Shown here in pieces: positions 1-11,647 of a stretch of DNA of 64,000 nucleotides (positions are counted from its first letter, which is position 1; every line of letters starts with the position of its first letter). Both the position numbers and the translations under genes were made by a program. The notes below the pieces were generated by a model. The model was not told the DNA's origin and did no database searches. It saw only the letters and a program-made list of their open reading frames with translations. Source of the stretch: Harmothoe impar (lineage: Eukaryota > Annelida > Polychaeta > Phyllodocida > Polynoidae). Where the stretch lies: the NCBI GenBank assembly GCA_947462335.1, contig OX381720.1:3975501-4039500 (forward strand). The letters run 5' to 3'.

Positions 1-400
1 ATCCAATATACTGCCCACTGTACAAACAGCTTATGAACTGTTAAGTATCATAATTATTGGATATCTGGTTCCGGATATAACCTTATGCTAAATGGGACCA
101 AATTTTTACATTAGCATGTAACCCTTTGACTTTTTTTTAACATTTGTCTGCACATTGTATGAAATAAATCATCTTAAAACATATAAATAAATTGAAATCA
201 TTTCATGGAAGGATTTAGTCCTTTTTACCCACCATAAGTGATCATGCAATACAATTTATATGAAATCTTCTCCATTTTCATAAGTTTCATATTCGGATAT
301 TTTGTATTTCCATATTCAATGGTTAAAAACAATGAGGCTCGATTCAGAGGCGGTTGGAAAGCAATAAGAAGATGGCATCATATGAGCACTGCATTCTTAC

Positions 401-464
401 CGGCTTCGTGTTCTATGGCCCAAACCATGTACATGATCTGACTCCATCGCTTTTTCTTCTTTAC
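401..464 (-). CDS. CHS: Chitin synthase exon 7 (start of glycosyltransferase region)
   Basis: This 64-bp exon reads 21 codons plus one base. It contains KKKRWSQIMYM, which matches the highly conserved K-(K/R)-K-R-W-S-Q-V-M-Y-M stretch of animal chitin synthases, just before the nucleotide-sugar binding part of the membrane-bound family 2 glycosyltransferase. On the minus strand it follows an acceptor (ttcgattgtag) and ends at a donor (gtaaga). It starts in phase 0, as exon 6 requires, and leaves phase 1. The rest of the catalytic domain, including the acidic catalytic residues and Q-x-x-R-W, must lie beyond position 1. Nothing in 1-394 resembles the next exon. Assignment rests on motif, phase and gene order; the symbol is generic. 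Confidence 0.92.
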
Positions 465-1149
465 CTACAATCGAAAAAAATATATTGATAGACCATAGGC
501 ATATATGTACACACCATTTTAAAGGACTCGCGAAGTGATTTAAAGCTACTATGTCAGCTAATTTTAGGTGATTTTCCCACTTTTAGGCTGATTATGTGAT
601 CCATATGCTTGCGTGCAGGTATGGAAAGTTGGAAGGCTCTTATTCATCATTTAGCATGAGAAAAGTGTAGGGTCATAAAGGAATAACTGTTTGCTCGCAG
701 AAATCAAGACCGGTTAGGGGTGCATCATAGCACCATTAGATTTAGCCTGCAATCACAACACAACAACCTGTGTACAACCACGACATTTAGTCTATTCCTG
801 CAAATAATGATACCATAAAGAATGATGTCAAACACAAAGAAAATGATTAATGAAAGCAATTATGATATTACTTTATAACTTAATTTTGGGGCATTTTAAT
901 TGATAACTGACAAGTAGCTAGATGTTTATCAGGGTTTCACCATAACATCTTAAAAGCATATACTTTCCAAATTGGATTGAATAGTATTTTGCCAAGCATC
1001 TATCTACATGAGATAGTATCGCCGTGTAGCGAAATTTCTAGATCTATACTTCTCTCAGAGTATTGGCATTGGTGCTCCTTTTCTGGAAAAGTATTTTGGA
1101 CATTATAGTCCGGCAAATATATTAAATGTTTTGGGACATTGATAATAAA

Positions 1150-1290
1150 AAGTTGAAAAAAGGTAATCAGTCTGTAGGCTTCAACTGTGATTTTCACCAC
1201 AGACAGATTGGTACAACTTTTAGTTGCCTGTCTCACAGTGCTGAGATCAATGGTTCGAGTCCCAGTCAGACCCCTTCCCAGAGTTTAACC
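1150..1290 (+). repeat. tRNA-derived SINE-like segment
   Basis: Contains a good RNA polymerase III B box, GGTTCGAGTCCC (about 1251-1262), after a region that could hold a decayed A box. It does not fold into a full tRNA, so it is read as a SINE head or fragment. Confidence 0.35.
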
Positions 1291-1370
1291 AACCTGCTCA
1301 CTACCACCTAACAGTACCCACTGGTGGTATGTTGCTGAACTACAAAGGGATCTAGCCACCTTATTACCTC

Positions 1371-1450
1371 TGTCATCATGAAGACCCTTTGAGAGTATCT
1401 CAGCCCTGTAGGATCGGTATGATGCTTGAATGCAGCACTGGCGAGTTATA
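1371..1450 (+). mobile_element. Family A MITE, fragment
   Basis: Only the central module is present: the 'gagagtatctcagccc' linker followed by ATGATGCTTGAATGCAGCAC and GGCGAGTTA. Both terminal repeats are missing. Confidence 0.6.
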
Positions 1451-1762
1451 TTGAAGCACTATACGAGTCCTAAATCCTCCCCCCCCCCACCACCTGCCCT
1501 ACTTAAGGCCAGAGTACCGATATCTACTACACTCATCTACACTGATAGATAGGTAGCACAACTGCATGAATGTTGGCTTTCAAGCAAAGATCCAACTCCA
1601 GGTCACACTTTGAGCACATTAAATTCAGGTAAATGCCACTTAAAGTTGCTTAAATGTCATAAGAACAACAACATGGTATTCACCGAACGTGAAGCCTCTT
1701 AAAGAGTGAATTTCAGCAATAAAAAGGTTGCTTAAATGCCAATGTTCATGCAGTGCAGGTTT

Positions 1763-1978
1763 AACCCTTTAAGGATGGATGTCCCTAAAAGATAACATTT
1801 GTCGTCATGATGCACCAATGCAGCCCTGCCGAGTAACTCGCTGGAGTTGCATCAGTGCATCATGTAGACCCTTTTGGGAGTGTCCCAACCCGGTAGGGTC
1901 GTCATGATGCTTGAATGCAGCCCTGGCGAGTTACTCGCCAGGGCTGCATTCATGCATCATGACGACAAAGAGCATGAT
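1763..1978 (+). mobile_element. Family A MITE, near-complete copy next to exon 6
   Basis: Starts with AACCCTTTAAGGATGG. It carries two palindromic modules: GCCGAGTAACTCGC with flanking ATGATGCACCAATGCAG, and a perfect GGCGAGTTACTCGCC inside GAATGCAGCC...GGCTGCATTC. The right terminal repeat is missing. It ends about 30 bp from the splice donor of chitin synthase exon 6. Confidence 0.8.
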
Positions 1979-2008
1979 AGGTTTATGAGTTCCCCGCGTG
2001 TTGGTTAC

Positions 2009-2139
2009 CTTGGCGTTGTCCTTAAGATGTATGTAGAAGAGCATGGGTGTCATGGTGGACGCCACCTCACTCACTAAAGGGACCTCCCACTGGATGCCGT
2101 ACGGCGTAGACTTCTGGGTGAACTCACTCAGCTTAATGT
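2009..2139 (-). CDS. CHS: Chitin synthase exon 6
   Basis: 131 bp: two bases completing a split Asn codon, then 43 codons. The translation has KSTPYGIQWEVPL and FYIHLKDNAK. These align with K-Y-P-T-P-Y-G-G-R-L-x-W-x-L-P and H-L-K-D-K-x-K-I-R of animal chitin synthases, which directly precede the KKRWSQ motif now in exon 7. The acceptor is tttgtttgtttcag and the donor is AAG|gtaacc. The incoming phase (two bases needed after exon 5) and the outgoing phase 0 both fit. The acceptor and first exon bases have been amplified upstream as a tandem repeat (2125-2600). Confidence 0.9.
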
Positions 2140-2600
2140 CTGAAACAAACAAATATACAGTTTAGTGTCTGAAACAATCTCACTCAGCTTAACAAACTCA
2201 CTCAGCTTAATGTCTGAAACAAACTCACTCAGCCTAATGTCTGAAACAAACTCACTCAGTTTAATGTCTGATATAAACTTACTCAGCTTAATGTCTGAAA
2301 GAAACTCACTCGGCTTAGTGTCCAAAACAAACTCACTCGGCTTAGTGTCCAAAACAAACTTACTCAGCTTAGTGTCCAAAACAAACTTACTCAGCTTAAC
2401 AAACTCACATAGCTTAATGTCTGAAACAAACTCACTCAGCTTAATGTCTGAAACAATCTCACTCAACTTAAAGGGGCAGTCTCACCACTCGCACTTACCC
2501 ACATAGTAGACTAGAACAGTACTAGAATTGTGAGTGGGATACGCTCGGTAATTATGCCACTTTAGCAAACTCACTCTGCTTAATGTCTGAAACAATTCAC
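2125..2600 (-). repeat. 27-bp minisatellite derived from the exon 6 splice acceptor
   Basis: About 12 units of 27 bp. On the minus strand each unit reads roughly AGTGAGTTTGTTTCAG then ACATTAAGCTG, which is the end of intron 5 plus the first bases of exon 6. About eight units keep an intact TTTCAG acceptor; several others carry gttttggacac and have lost the AG. The unit is nine codons long and stays open as (DIKLSEFVS)n. The last spacer shifts the frame, so reading from any upstream unit into exon 6 reaches a TGA at 2128-2130. A family B MITE interrupts the array at 2466-2570. Confidence 0.85.
2466..2570 (-). mobile_element. Family B TTAA-site MITE, inverted copy
   Basis: Starts at TTAAAGGGGCAGTCTCACC and ends at ATGCCACTTTA, with 'agactagaacagtactagaa' inside. 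It sits in a 27-bp repeat unit at its TTAA (other units read 'cagcttaacaaac'). The right TTAA has mutated to TTAG. Confidence 0.75.
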
Positions 2601-3140
2601 TCCAATTCAACTCAATCTCGGGGCTGCAACAGGCATGAGCACACCTTTGTATTTTGCCTGAGATGTTCATCTCTCATATTTTTGCAGTTATACGGTATAC
2701 GTACGTCAATTTATCTATGCATTCTAAACTTAAAGTCATAAAGATAGAATACACCTTAAGCTTGAATAAGGTGTGATTAGTCTTGTACATAGATTTTAAG
2801 GTTAAAGTTTAGGGTTTAAAGTTAAAGTTAGTAATATATCAATATTCAGTTGTGGGATAGTGAATAGTGGGAGAGGGAACGAATTCACACGGCTTTTAGC
2901 CCCTTCCCTTGCTATGTTAAACTGTAGCCTTTTTCTGCAAGGGAGTGAACGTTATCGCCCCCAATCCTTCAGAGGTGTATGTAAATTCGTAGAATTGACC
3001 AGAAGGCAAAGTGATTAACACACCTAAAGGGGAGAGGAGCTAATTTAACCCTTTTTAAAAGGCCTGCACGTTACGATACATTACGATACCCTTTTGGTGC
3101 ACTCATGGGGAAGATCAATCCTCCTCCCGCCCCAACTTTT

Positions 3141-3352
3141 GTTAAGAAATGACCTGTTGCTAAAAGGTGACATTTGTCAACGATGCTATGATGCATCGTT
3201 CTGACTCTTCAGGAATGTATCAACCCAAAATGGTCAACATGATGCTTGAATGTAGCACTGGCTAGTTACATGTACCTTCCAGCACTGGATTCATGCATAA
3301 TGACGACCAAGGGCATGATGCATTAAGGCATGATGCCATCCTTAAAGGGTCA
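3141..3352 (+). mobile_element. Family A MITE, diverged copy
   Basis: Recognisable from 'gctaaaaggtgacatttgtca' through CATGATGCTTGAATGTAGCAC to CCTTAAAGGGTCA. The stem palindromes are eroded and the left end is missing. Confidence 0.65.
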
Positions 3353-3414
3353 ACTAGGATGTTACCTGCACTGACTACATCCATACAGGTGTCTCCCTAT
3401 ACCTAAGGGTACAG

Positions 3415-3560
3415 ACCTTCTCAGTTCCTAATCCCTATTGTTGTAGACTCAGTGAGCGGATCTAACTGAGTTTGGTAAGTTAGTCATCCCGCTAATCACC
3501 CCTCCCACCAACACAGGGTTACACAAGCCTTGTAGTGTCTATTGTCAGGAGCTACAGGGG
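3415..3560 (-). repeat. Dispersed repeat, inverted partner of 43785-43927
   Basis: Contains CTCAGTTCCTAATCCCTATT and AACACAGGGTTACACAAGCC. The same sequence occurs in reverse complement near 43.8 kb at high identity over about 140 bp. No coding capacity was seen. Confidence 0.75.
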
Positions 3561-4110
3561 GGAGGTTGACCTCAGCGCGGAGAGTGAGTAGGCTAAAGGG
3601 GTACCATGATCATACCATGGGAACGTGTGAAACTAATATCCAATTTAGTGTATGTTGGGACTAGCTCTATGTACAGTCTCTTGGTATCTGAAGAGATGTC
3701 TGTGACTATTTAGCTGTACACCTTACCATGGTACCCTATAGCCTACTCACTCACAGTGATATTCCTAGGATCCCTATACGACCAGTCTCTCAGTCACTAG
3801 TACCTAACCTAGTTCTAAAGTCTCTAGTATCTTACAGGAGGCACCAACTAGTGGTATACAAATACAACACACCAATGATGAACCTAGGTTAGCCACTACT
3901 GATTGCCCCCTCAGTTATTTTTTAATATAACTTTGCCATTGTGACTGCCACACATATCACGAACCTAGGATAGTCTGTACTGACTAACGCTTTCCACCTA
4001 TGGATTTTCAGTGTACCAAGCTGAGGTCTTGTTAATGCCTGTGGAGGTTGGTGAGTCCTACAGGGGGCAGAGAGGGATTATAACAGGAGAAGGTTGACAT
4101 TGATTTAGTA

Positions 4111-6361
4111 GGGGAGCCAGTCTGGAATGTTGGAGAGGACCTGGTATGGCTTGCAATAGATGGTATGAATGGTGAACGAAGGTATTTTGAGGGTGCTGAT
4201 TCCATTTCTGCTATGTGTAGAATGATATCTAGGTCGGAACAAGGTCAAAAACGAGGTCAAAGGTCACGGTTTTAAGGACCTCTAAAAGGTACATACACTT
4301 TGAGACAAATGCAAAGATACTGAACCTGAGTGTTATTCATCTTACATAGCCATTCTTATATACATGTCCCATTACCTGACTGACTATGGTGGATACTGAT
4401 AGGGTGCAAGGTCATGTTTTACAAGGTCAAACATGGAAAATACTTATAATTCTCAATTTGCTTCCTTTTCTATGCACAGATAATAGATACACATCTATAC
4501 AGGCGAGATTTCCTGTCTAAGTGAATGCCCACATATTAGCCATTCAGAACTAATGACATTAGAGGGTTAAACCATTGTATTTCCATGATAATCCGATCTA
4601 CATCTGAATTTGATGTTAAAAAGGTAAATCATCAGAATGGTTTAATCAAGTTTGAGCCTGTCAATAACCTGTGCTGATACTTGCTACTGCATTTAGGAAC
4701 CGACTATGACCTAGTATTTAGTATTGTAGTGTCATGTGGCCTTGTGAAAGGTCAAGGTCACATGCGGTAAAAGGGAAATGCTACGAAAGCAGTAAAGTCA
4801 AAATAGCCACAATATAACAGAGGCAATTAGGAAAGGGGGTATGATACATTGAGATAAGTAGGTGAATAATCTCTATTGTAACATGCCAAATGTCATTTGA
4901 ATAGTTTCCAGGACATTCTGGTTGAGAAAAATGGTCTAAATTGAGATCAAATGCATGGTAGCATTTCCTGTAGTGGGCACTTCAACTATTCTATTTTGCC
5001 TGCCATGTTGCTTTCCTGCTTTGCATAAATGGACATAAGACATCCAAATGACCTTGAACCGGGGAAATCATGATGTATGGCTGAATGAAAGAAATGGTTT
5101 AAAATTAAATCAAATGCATGCTAGCATTGACTATAGTATGCACTTTAACTATTCTTTTATGTTGCTTTCCTGCCTAGCATCACTGAATAACATACATCCA
5201 AATGACCTTGAACTGAGATAGGTCCATTTTAAGGCAAAATATTTAATGATTAAAACTCTAAGGGTCATATATTCAAAGAGGAGAACCTATTCAAATGCAT
5301 CATCTGCAAAAAGCACAATGCTGATTGAGATATTAAGCATTATGGATATACCCATAATGGTGCAAAGATAGTTCATCAGTCATGCATCATGATTACCCCG
5401 GTTCAAGGTCATTTGGATGTATCATGTTCATTTATACAAGGTAGGGAAAGCAACATGGCAGGCAAAATAGAATAGTTGAAGTGCCCACTACAGGAGATGC
5501 TACCATGCATTTGATCTCAATTTAGACCATTTCTCTCAACCAGAATGTCCTGGAAACTATTCAAATGACATTTGGCATGTTACAATAGAGATTATTCACC
5601 TACCTATTTCAATGCATCATACCCCTTTCCCTAATTGCCTCTGTTATATTGTGGCTATTTTGACTTAACTGCTTTTGTAGCATTTCCCTTTTACCACATG
5701 CAACCTTGACCTTTCACAAGGCCACATGACACTACAATACTGAATACTAGGTCATAGTCGGTTCCTAAATACAATAGCAAGTATCAGCACAGATTATTGA
5801 CAGGCTCAAACTTGATTAAACCATTCTGATGATTTACCTTTTAACATCAATTTCAGATATAGGTTGGATTATCATGGAAATACAATGGTTTAACCCTCTA
5901 ATGTCATAAATCCTCAATGGCTATTATGTAGGCATTCACTTAGACAAAAAATCTTGCCTGTATAGAAATGTATCTATTATCTGTGCATAGAAAAGGAAAG
6001 CAAATTGAGTATTATAAGTATTTTCCATATTTGACCTAGTAAAACATGACCTTGCACCCTATCAATCTCCACCATAGTCAGTCAGGTAATGGACCATATA
6101 TATAAGAATGGCTATGTAAGATGAATAACATACAGGTTCAGTATCTTTGCATTTGTCTCAAAGTGTATGTACCCTTTAGAGGTCCTTAAAACCGTGACCT
6201 TTGACCTTGTTTTTGACCTTGTTCCGACCTAGATATCATTCTACACACACCAGATTCGGAATCAGCATACTCAAATTACCCTAATCCAACCGTCATATCA
6301 TCTATTGCAGGCCGTACCAGATCAAAGTTAAATTATTGACATTTAGGATGCTTGGCTCCCC
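4111..6361. mobile_element. Palindromic TIR element, copy 1 (2.25 kb)
   Basis: Ends are GGGGAGCC...GGCTCCCC with TA on both sides, consistent with a TA target duplication. The two arms (about 4111-5080 and 5385-6361) are long inverted repeats of each other, for example 'gaccttgttccgacctagat' and its complement. A central spacer of about 300 bp lies between them. No transposase reading frame was found. Structure: foldback-like MITE or hairpin element; family not identified. Confidence 0.75.
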
Positions 6362-6667
6362 TATTAATTGGTTTGAGATGGTCAGCAGGCATGTATCACA
6401 GTAGCAGACCTCGGGTAGATTCACCATAAGTCGGACACATACCATGAGACGGACACTGGAATTTATAACATTTCCTCTATGATTATACTTCTATTAGCTC
6501 TTTGATGGAAAACATAAAACCTCATCTTTGCAATTGTTAACAAAATAATAATGAGGTTAGAATAGTTAGAACACAAACTCAAGTGTCCGTCTTGGGGTAT
6601 TTGTCTGACTCGAGGTGAATCTGCCCTACTATGTATACACCTGTTTGCACCATCTCGTCCACTAATA
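6362..6667. other. Spacer between two palindromic elements
   Basis: About 300 bp separating copies 1 and 2. A partial inverted symmetry ('gtttgagatggt' and 'accatctcgtcc') suggests it may itself be the remains of an element. No gene seen. Confidence 0.5.
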
Positions 6668-8031
6668 GGGGAGCCGAGCATCCTAAATGTCAATATTTAA
6701 CTTTGATCTGGTACGGCCTGCAATAGATGATATGACGGTTGGATTAGGGTAATTTGAGTATGCTGATTCCGAATCTGGTGTGTGTAGCATGATATCTAGG
6801 TCGGAACAAGGTCAAAAACAAGGTCAAAGGTCACGGTTTTAAGGACCTCTAAAGGGTACATACACTTTGAGACAAATGCAAAGATACTGAACCTGTATGT
6901 TATTCATCTTACATAGCCATTCTTATATATATGGTCCATTACCTGACTGACTATGGTGGAGATTGATAGGGTGCAAGGTCATGTTTTACTAGGTCAAATA
7001 TGGAAAATACTTATAATACTCAATTTGCTTTCCTTTTCTATGCACAGATAATAGATACATTTCTATACAGGCAAGATTTTTTGTCAAGGTCATTTGGATG
7101 TATCATGTTCATTTATACAAGGTAGGGAAAGCAACATGGCAGGCAAAATAGAATAGTTGAAGTGCCCACTACAGGAGATGCTACCATGCATTTGATCTCA
7201 ATTTAGACCATTTCTCTCAACCAGAATGTCCTGGAAACTATTCAAATGACATTTGGCATGTTACAATAGAGATTATTCACCTACTTATTTCAATGCATCA
7301 TACCCCTTTCCCTAATTGCCTCTGTTATATTGTGGCTATTTTGACTTAACTGCTTTTGTAGCATTTCCCTTTTACCACATGCAACCTTGACCTTTCACAA
7401 GGCCACATGACACTACAATACTGAATACTAGGTCATAGTCGGTTCCTAAATACAATAGCAAGTATCATCACAGATTATTGACAGGCTCAAACTTGATTAA
7501 ACCATTCTGATGATTTACCTTTTTAACATCAAATTCAGATGTAGATCGGATTATCATGGAAATACAATGGTTTAACCCTCTAATATCATTAGTTCTGAAT
7601 GGCTAATATGTGGGCATTCACTTAGACAGGAAATCTCGCCTGTATAGATGTGTATCTATTATCTGTGCATAGAAAAGGAAGCAAATTGAGAATTATAAGT
7701 ATTTTCCATGTTTGACCTTGTAAAACATGACCTTGCACCCTATCAATATCCACCATAGTCAGTCAGGTAATGGGACATGTATATAAGAATGGCTATGTAA
7801 GATGAATAACACTCAGGTTCAGTATCTTTGCATTTGTCTCAAAGTGTATGTACCTTTTAGAGGTCCTTAAAACCGTGACCTTTGACCTCGTTTTTGACCT
7901 TGTTCCGACCTAGATATCATTCTACACATAGCAGAAATGGAATCAGCACCCTCAAAATACCTTCGTTCACCATTCATACCATCTATTGCAAGCCATACCA
8001 GGTCCTCTCCAACATTCCAGACTGGCTCCCC
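6668..8031. mobile_element. Palindromic TIR element, copy 2 (1.36 kb, centre deleted)
   Basis: Same ends and arms as copy 1, again flanked by TA. The middle is missing: the left arm stops near 7084 at 'gcaagattttttgtc' and jumps directly into right-arm sequence. Right-arm sequence matches copy 1 almost base for base, apart from scattered changes. Confidence 0.75.
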
Positions 8032-9469
8032 TACTACCACTACTGATAAAGCCATTGGTACAAACTCATACAGTTATTGATGGAAATTTCATCTTGAGGT
8101 TTTAATTTGCCATAACCACTGACATCAAGTCTCCCTAGGTGCCTCAACATTCATAACACACAGTGCCCACACATGTATGCACATATGGGTGGTTCCAGCC
8201 AATCGTTGACATTTGACCTTTGAGGGAGCCTGTGGGGGTAGATTTTTAAATATATACACAGATAAAAGCTCTTTTGCCATTGTATAGTAGAGGTATTAGG
8301 CCAACTGTGTACCAAGTTGGAACAGTTAAAGCCTAATGTTGTTGCTATGGTAACCAGGCAAAGTTCCTATGTCAGGGCCGTTGAGTCTCCATGAGGCTAC
8401 GAGTCACACACTTATTCTTATATAATGCAATTAGCATTTCCACCTAAATCCAGGTATACTTTGCTATGAAATATGATGATAATATATACAGGAGCTGTTT
8501 TGGGTCATATCTCCACATTTTCCAATATTTGGTGATGTTTTCTATAACTTTTTTTCTTTCAATAAGATAGTAGGTGAAATTCTGCAAGGTTGTGTAAGGT
8601 TGTTTGAGAGGGGACAATTACTCTCTGCTATCTTCCAAGAAGCTCTATGGGCTTGAATCCTGTAGTATATTTTTTAATTCTACTTGAATATATAGTAAGT
8701 CATATTGCCTGTCCACTGGTATATGGGTCATGGACCTCTCTCTTTTCTAAGTGGCTTTGCCAGATCTGCAAACAGCTGATGAAGAGTGGTTTATTTATGC
8801 ATGACTCGTAGCCTCATAGGCAAGCTTAACTGGAAATTCTCATAAAGTGTGATCCAGGTGTTTTTCTTTACTTCTTTATAAGTAATAGTTGATCATTTTC
8901 TTGCTTAGCATTATGCAATATATGTCAAAGGACTGATATATGTCAAAGGACAGGGTTTGTATACTCGTATATGTCATTTATCTCGTTTTTAAGCAACAGC
9001 AATTAAATAGGAAATATGCCATTTGGCTAAAATGGGGTTAATTTTCAAATATACATTGTATCAGCAGATGAAAGTCCTTTTTTTCATGTGTAGTAGGGGT
9101 CTTGGACCAACTGTGAACAAAGATGCAACTGCTATAACCTAATAAAATTGTTGCTATGGGAATCAGGCAAAGTTTCTATGTCAATGGCATTGGGTCTCTG
9201 TGAGGCTACGAGTCACTCACCTATTCTTTCAAGCATAACATTCAACTTCAGGTATACTTTGCCATGGCATATATGTTTTAACATGTTATTTTACTGACAC
9301 CTTTGTGAGTGGGACATGTTTATAACTGTAAGTGAACATAACAGTTTGAGCGTTTGCTGTATCTCAGGTGAAGAACTCCCCATTGCTTTATTCATGTAGT
9401 AAGCCAGTCCGCATTGTGTTTACCCTTAACCCTCTATCTAGTTGCAACATAGTGCCTTGATACTCTGCC

Positions 9470-9546
9470 ATTTTCTCATCATGATGCATGACTCTTGGCT
9501 GCAGCTCTGGCGATTAGCTCACCAGTGCTGCATTTATGTATCATGG
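9470..9546 (+). mobile_element. Family A MITE, short fragment
   Basis: One palindromic module only: CATGATGCATGACTCTTGGC to CTGCATTTATGTATCATG around a degenerate stem. Nested inside the 2.7-kb TIR element. Confidence 0.55.
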
Positions 9547-9839
9547 ATAATCCCATTAGTGAGAAACTTCTCGTTCTAACGTTGTAGGACATGAAGGGTA
9601 AGCTTTCCAGTAATGTTTAATCATGTAAAACAAGTTGACAGAGAAAATTCACTTTTTTACTTAAAAAACTTGACTAGCATGATTCTTTAAAATGTATTCA
9701 TACATATATAGCTAAACCTTATTCCATAAATACCAATATATCAATACAATATCAATGATATCTCTTAGAATATATAGCACCATTCTCCTTGCGCAGTTTC
9801 CTTAATAATCATCCGATTTACACCCAACAAAAACCAAAA

Positions 9840-10130
9840 TGTAGCTCTGTCCAAGGAAGACAGATCTGGGTGTTAGATGCGTGATGTGTAGTTGCGTGAC
9901 GCGTAGTTGCGTGATGCGTACCAGCGCAACTCCCTTTTTCAAGGTCCAAACAATGCTGATTTTGTTACCTGGAAAGTTTCTTAGCACAGCTCCCTTAATA
10001 ATGGTCGGATTTTCACCAAACAAAAACCAAAATGTAGCTCTATGTCCATGGAATACAGATCTGGTCTTTAAATGTGTGACCCGTAGTTGCGTGACGCGTA
10101 GTTGCGTGACACGTAGTTCCCGCTGGTATG
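9840..10130. repeat. Duplicated unit with GTAGTTGCGTGACGC minirepeats
   Basis: Two units share 'aaccaaaatgtagctct', 'acagatctgg' and then two or three tandem copies of the 15-mer GTAGTTGCGTGACGC. The units lie about 190 bp apart. Short ORFs on both strands here are products of the repeat. Confidence 0.6.
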
Positions 10131-10886
10131 CTAGTGTAGATATATATGTCTGAACATTGTTGTTTTGTAGGGTGATTCCCTGCATTATAGAGGTATTTCA
10201 AGTGTAAAACTGATAGTTAAATACAAATAACATGGGAGCTGTGATGATATTATACTTTATTTGAGGGTGACTCGTAGCCTCAGAGAAAATACACAACTTT
10301 CCCATCTTATCATATAATCCACTACTGCGCCAAGCGTATTCAATATTTTCTCTATTTTCTTTTTGCATATATATGTTTAGGTATTGAGTATTCCATTACG
10401 ACTTTTGGCTAAATTCTAAGGTATTTCTGTAAAACGGTAGTGGCTGTATGCTTTTGCCTAATAAGTGAGTGACTCGTAGCCTCAAGAGTACACAACAATT
10501 ATGAAATTACCTAGGAACTTCATTTTATACTAAAATGAGAGAGATAAACATTTAAAGTATTTCACTAATTCGATTGCTATATGAAATTGATGAGAATACC
10601 GAAACACCTATTCCATTATTTTCATAGTACAGTCTAAAACTTTGATTCCATTAAAAAAATCTGTGCAAAACTGCAATTTTGGCCTAATTTTGACTGTTTT
10701 TGGTCTCTGACAGCTTTAATACTGTTCACAGATGGGCAAAATCATGGTTCCTCTTGAAGCCCTAGATAACCCCGACCTGATAGGATGGATAAAAATCAGT
10801 TTCATAGAATATCCACAGATTTATGGCTTAACAAAGTCAAAATTCTTGATATGTCAACGATTGGCTGGAACCACCCATATACTTAC

Positions 10887-11070
10887 TAAATGTATCTTCG
10901 ACCAGTGCAATCAACTGGAGGGCAAAGCCATTGAAGGATGTCAAACCCTCTGAGTTGATCTTTAGAGCTCCGTCAAAGAAGAGATGTGCTTCATACAAGG
11001 GTTGTGAGGGCCCACGACTGTCGTTGATACGCTTTATGGACCGCAACAACTCCAGCATCTCTGTCTCATC
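10887..11070 (-). CDS. CHS: Chitin synthase exon 5
   Basis: 184 bp, 61 codons plus one base. The translation begins DETEMLELLRSIKRI and continues LYEAHLFFDGAL. These match the family's N-E-M-(V/L)-x-L-L-K-S-I-x-R and Y-x-F-E-A-H-I-F-F-D-D-A segments. The acceptor is gctgttattcag and the donor is A|gtaagt. Entry is phase 0 and exit is phase 1, matching the two leading bases of exon 6. Asp-Ala of the usual FFDDA is Gly-Ala here, a small divergence. Confidence 0.92.
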
Positions 11071-11647
11071 CTGAATAACAGCAAAGATTATAGATAATTA
11101 GTGTTTGATTTACACAGAGAATACATTTTCTAGTAAAGATGCGAACTGTGTCTCAAATGTATGTGGCTCTGGTAAAAAAGAGAGTCGCTGATTACTTTTC
11201 TTATATAAAGGGTCAACTTAAGCTGACTCTGTACTATCAAAGTTAACTCCGGACACGTTTCCTTAAGCTTGAGCTTGAGCTTGAGCTTGAGCTTAGTTTA
11301 GCAGATGGGCTCTGCTTGAACTGAATAATGCTCATCGTATCTCATCAGTGCTGCATTGTACAATCGTGCCGCGCCTTTAGGGTCAGCATGACAAGTTACC
11401 ATACCATTGTGTTTAAACCCACCGGTGCTCATAACTTTGGAAGGCTGTTTACCCCAGGCCCGTATACAAGACAGGCACTTTTTCAAGATCCATCTTTAGT
11501 GCTTAAGAGTGATTTCAAGACTCCCATATTACCATCGCTTGTACAATACCGGCGCTTATTAAACGCGACAGTATGGTACTCACCAATGCTGCATATAAAT
11601 GTATTATCAGGGCAAAATGACATAGGCATTAAAGCAGTTTGTTTCCC

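Larger units (their letters stand above)
465..2008 (-). other. Chitin synthase intron 6 (1.5 kb)
   Basis: Intron between exons 6 and 7, bounded by gtaacc at the donor and ttgtag at the acceptor. It holds a SINE-like B-box segment near 1150-1290 and two family A MITE copies (about 1371-1450 and 1763-1978). The second ends only about 30 bp from the donor. No other coding potential was seen. Confidence 0.8.
8186..10877. mobile_element. 2.7-kb TIR element ending at a splice donor
   Basis: Terminal inverted repeats TGGGTGGTTCCAGCCAATCG (left) and its complement (right) extend to about 27 bp including GTTGACAT, flanked by TA. Inside are five copies of the 16-mer TGAGGCTACGAGTCAC in both orientations (about 8390, 8800, 9205, 10268, 10468) and a local duplication at 9840-10130. 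No transposase ORF was seen, so it is non-autonomous or a composite of smaller copies. The right end lies 9 nt inside intron 5, leaving the donor GTAAGTATA intact. Confidence 0.7.
2140..10886 (-). other. Chitin synthase intron 5 (8.7 kb)
   Basis: The longest intron seen. In plus-strand order it holds the acceptor-derived minisatellite, a family A copy, a dispersed repeat (3415-3560), two palindromic TIR elements (4111-6361, 6668-8031) and a 2.7-kb TIR element (8186-10877) that ends 9 nt from the exon 5 donor. Nothing in it resembles another chitin synthase exon, and none is needed, because exon 5 to exon 6 joins in phase. Confidence 0.8.

Noticed and set aside
4111..8031. Recent segmental inverted duplication of host sequence
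   Set aside because: Inverted GGGGAGCC ends with TA flanks at all four borders fit mobile elements better.
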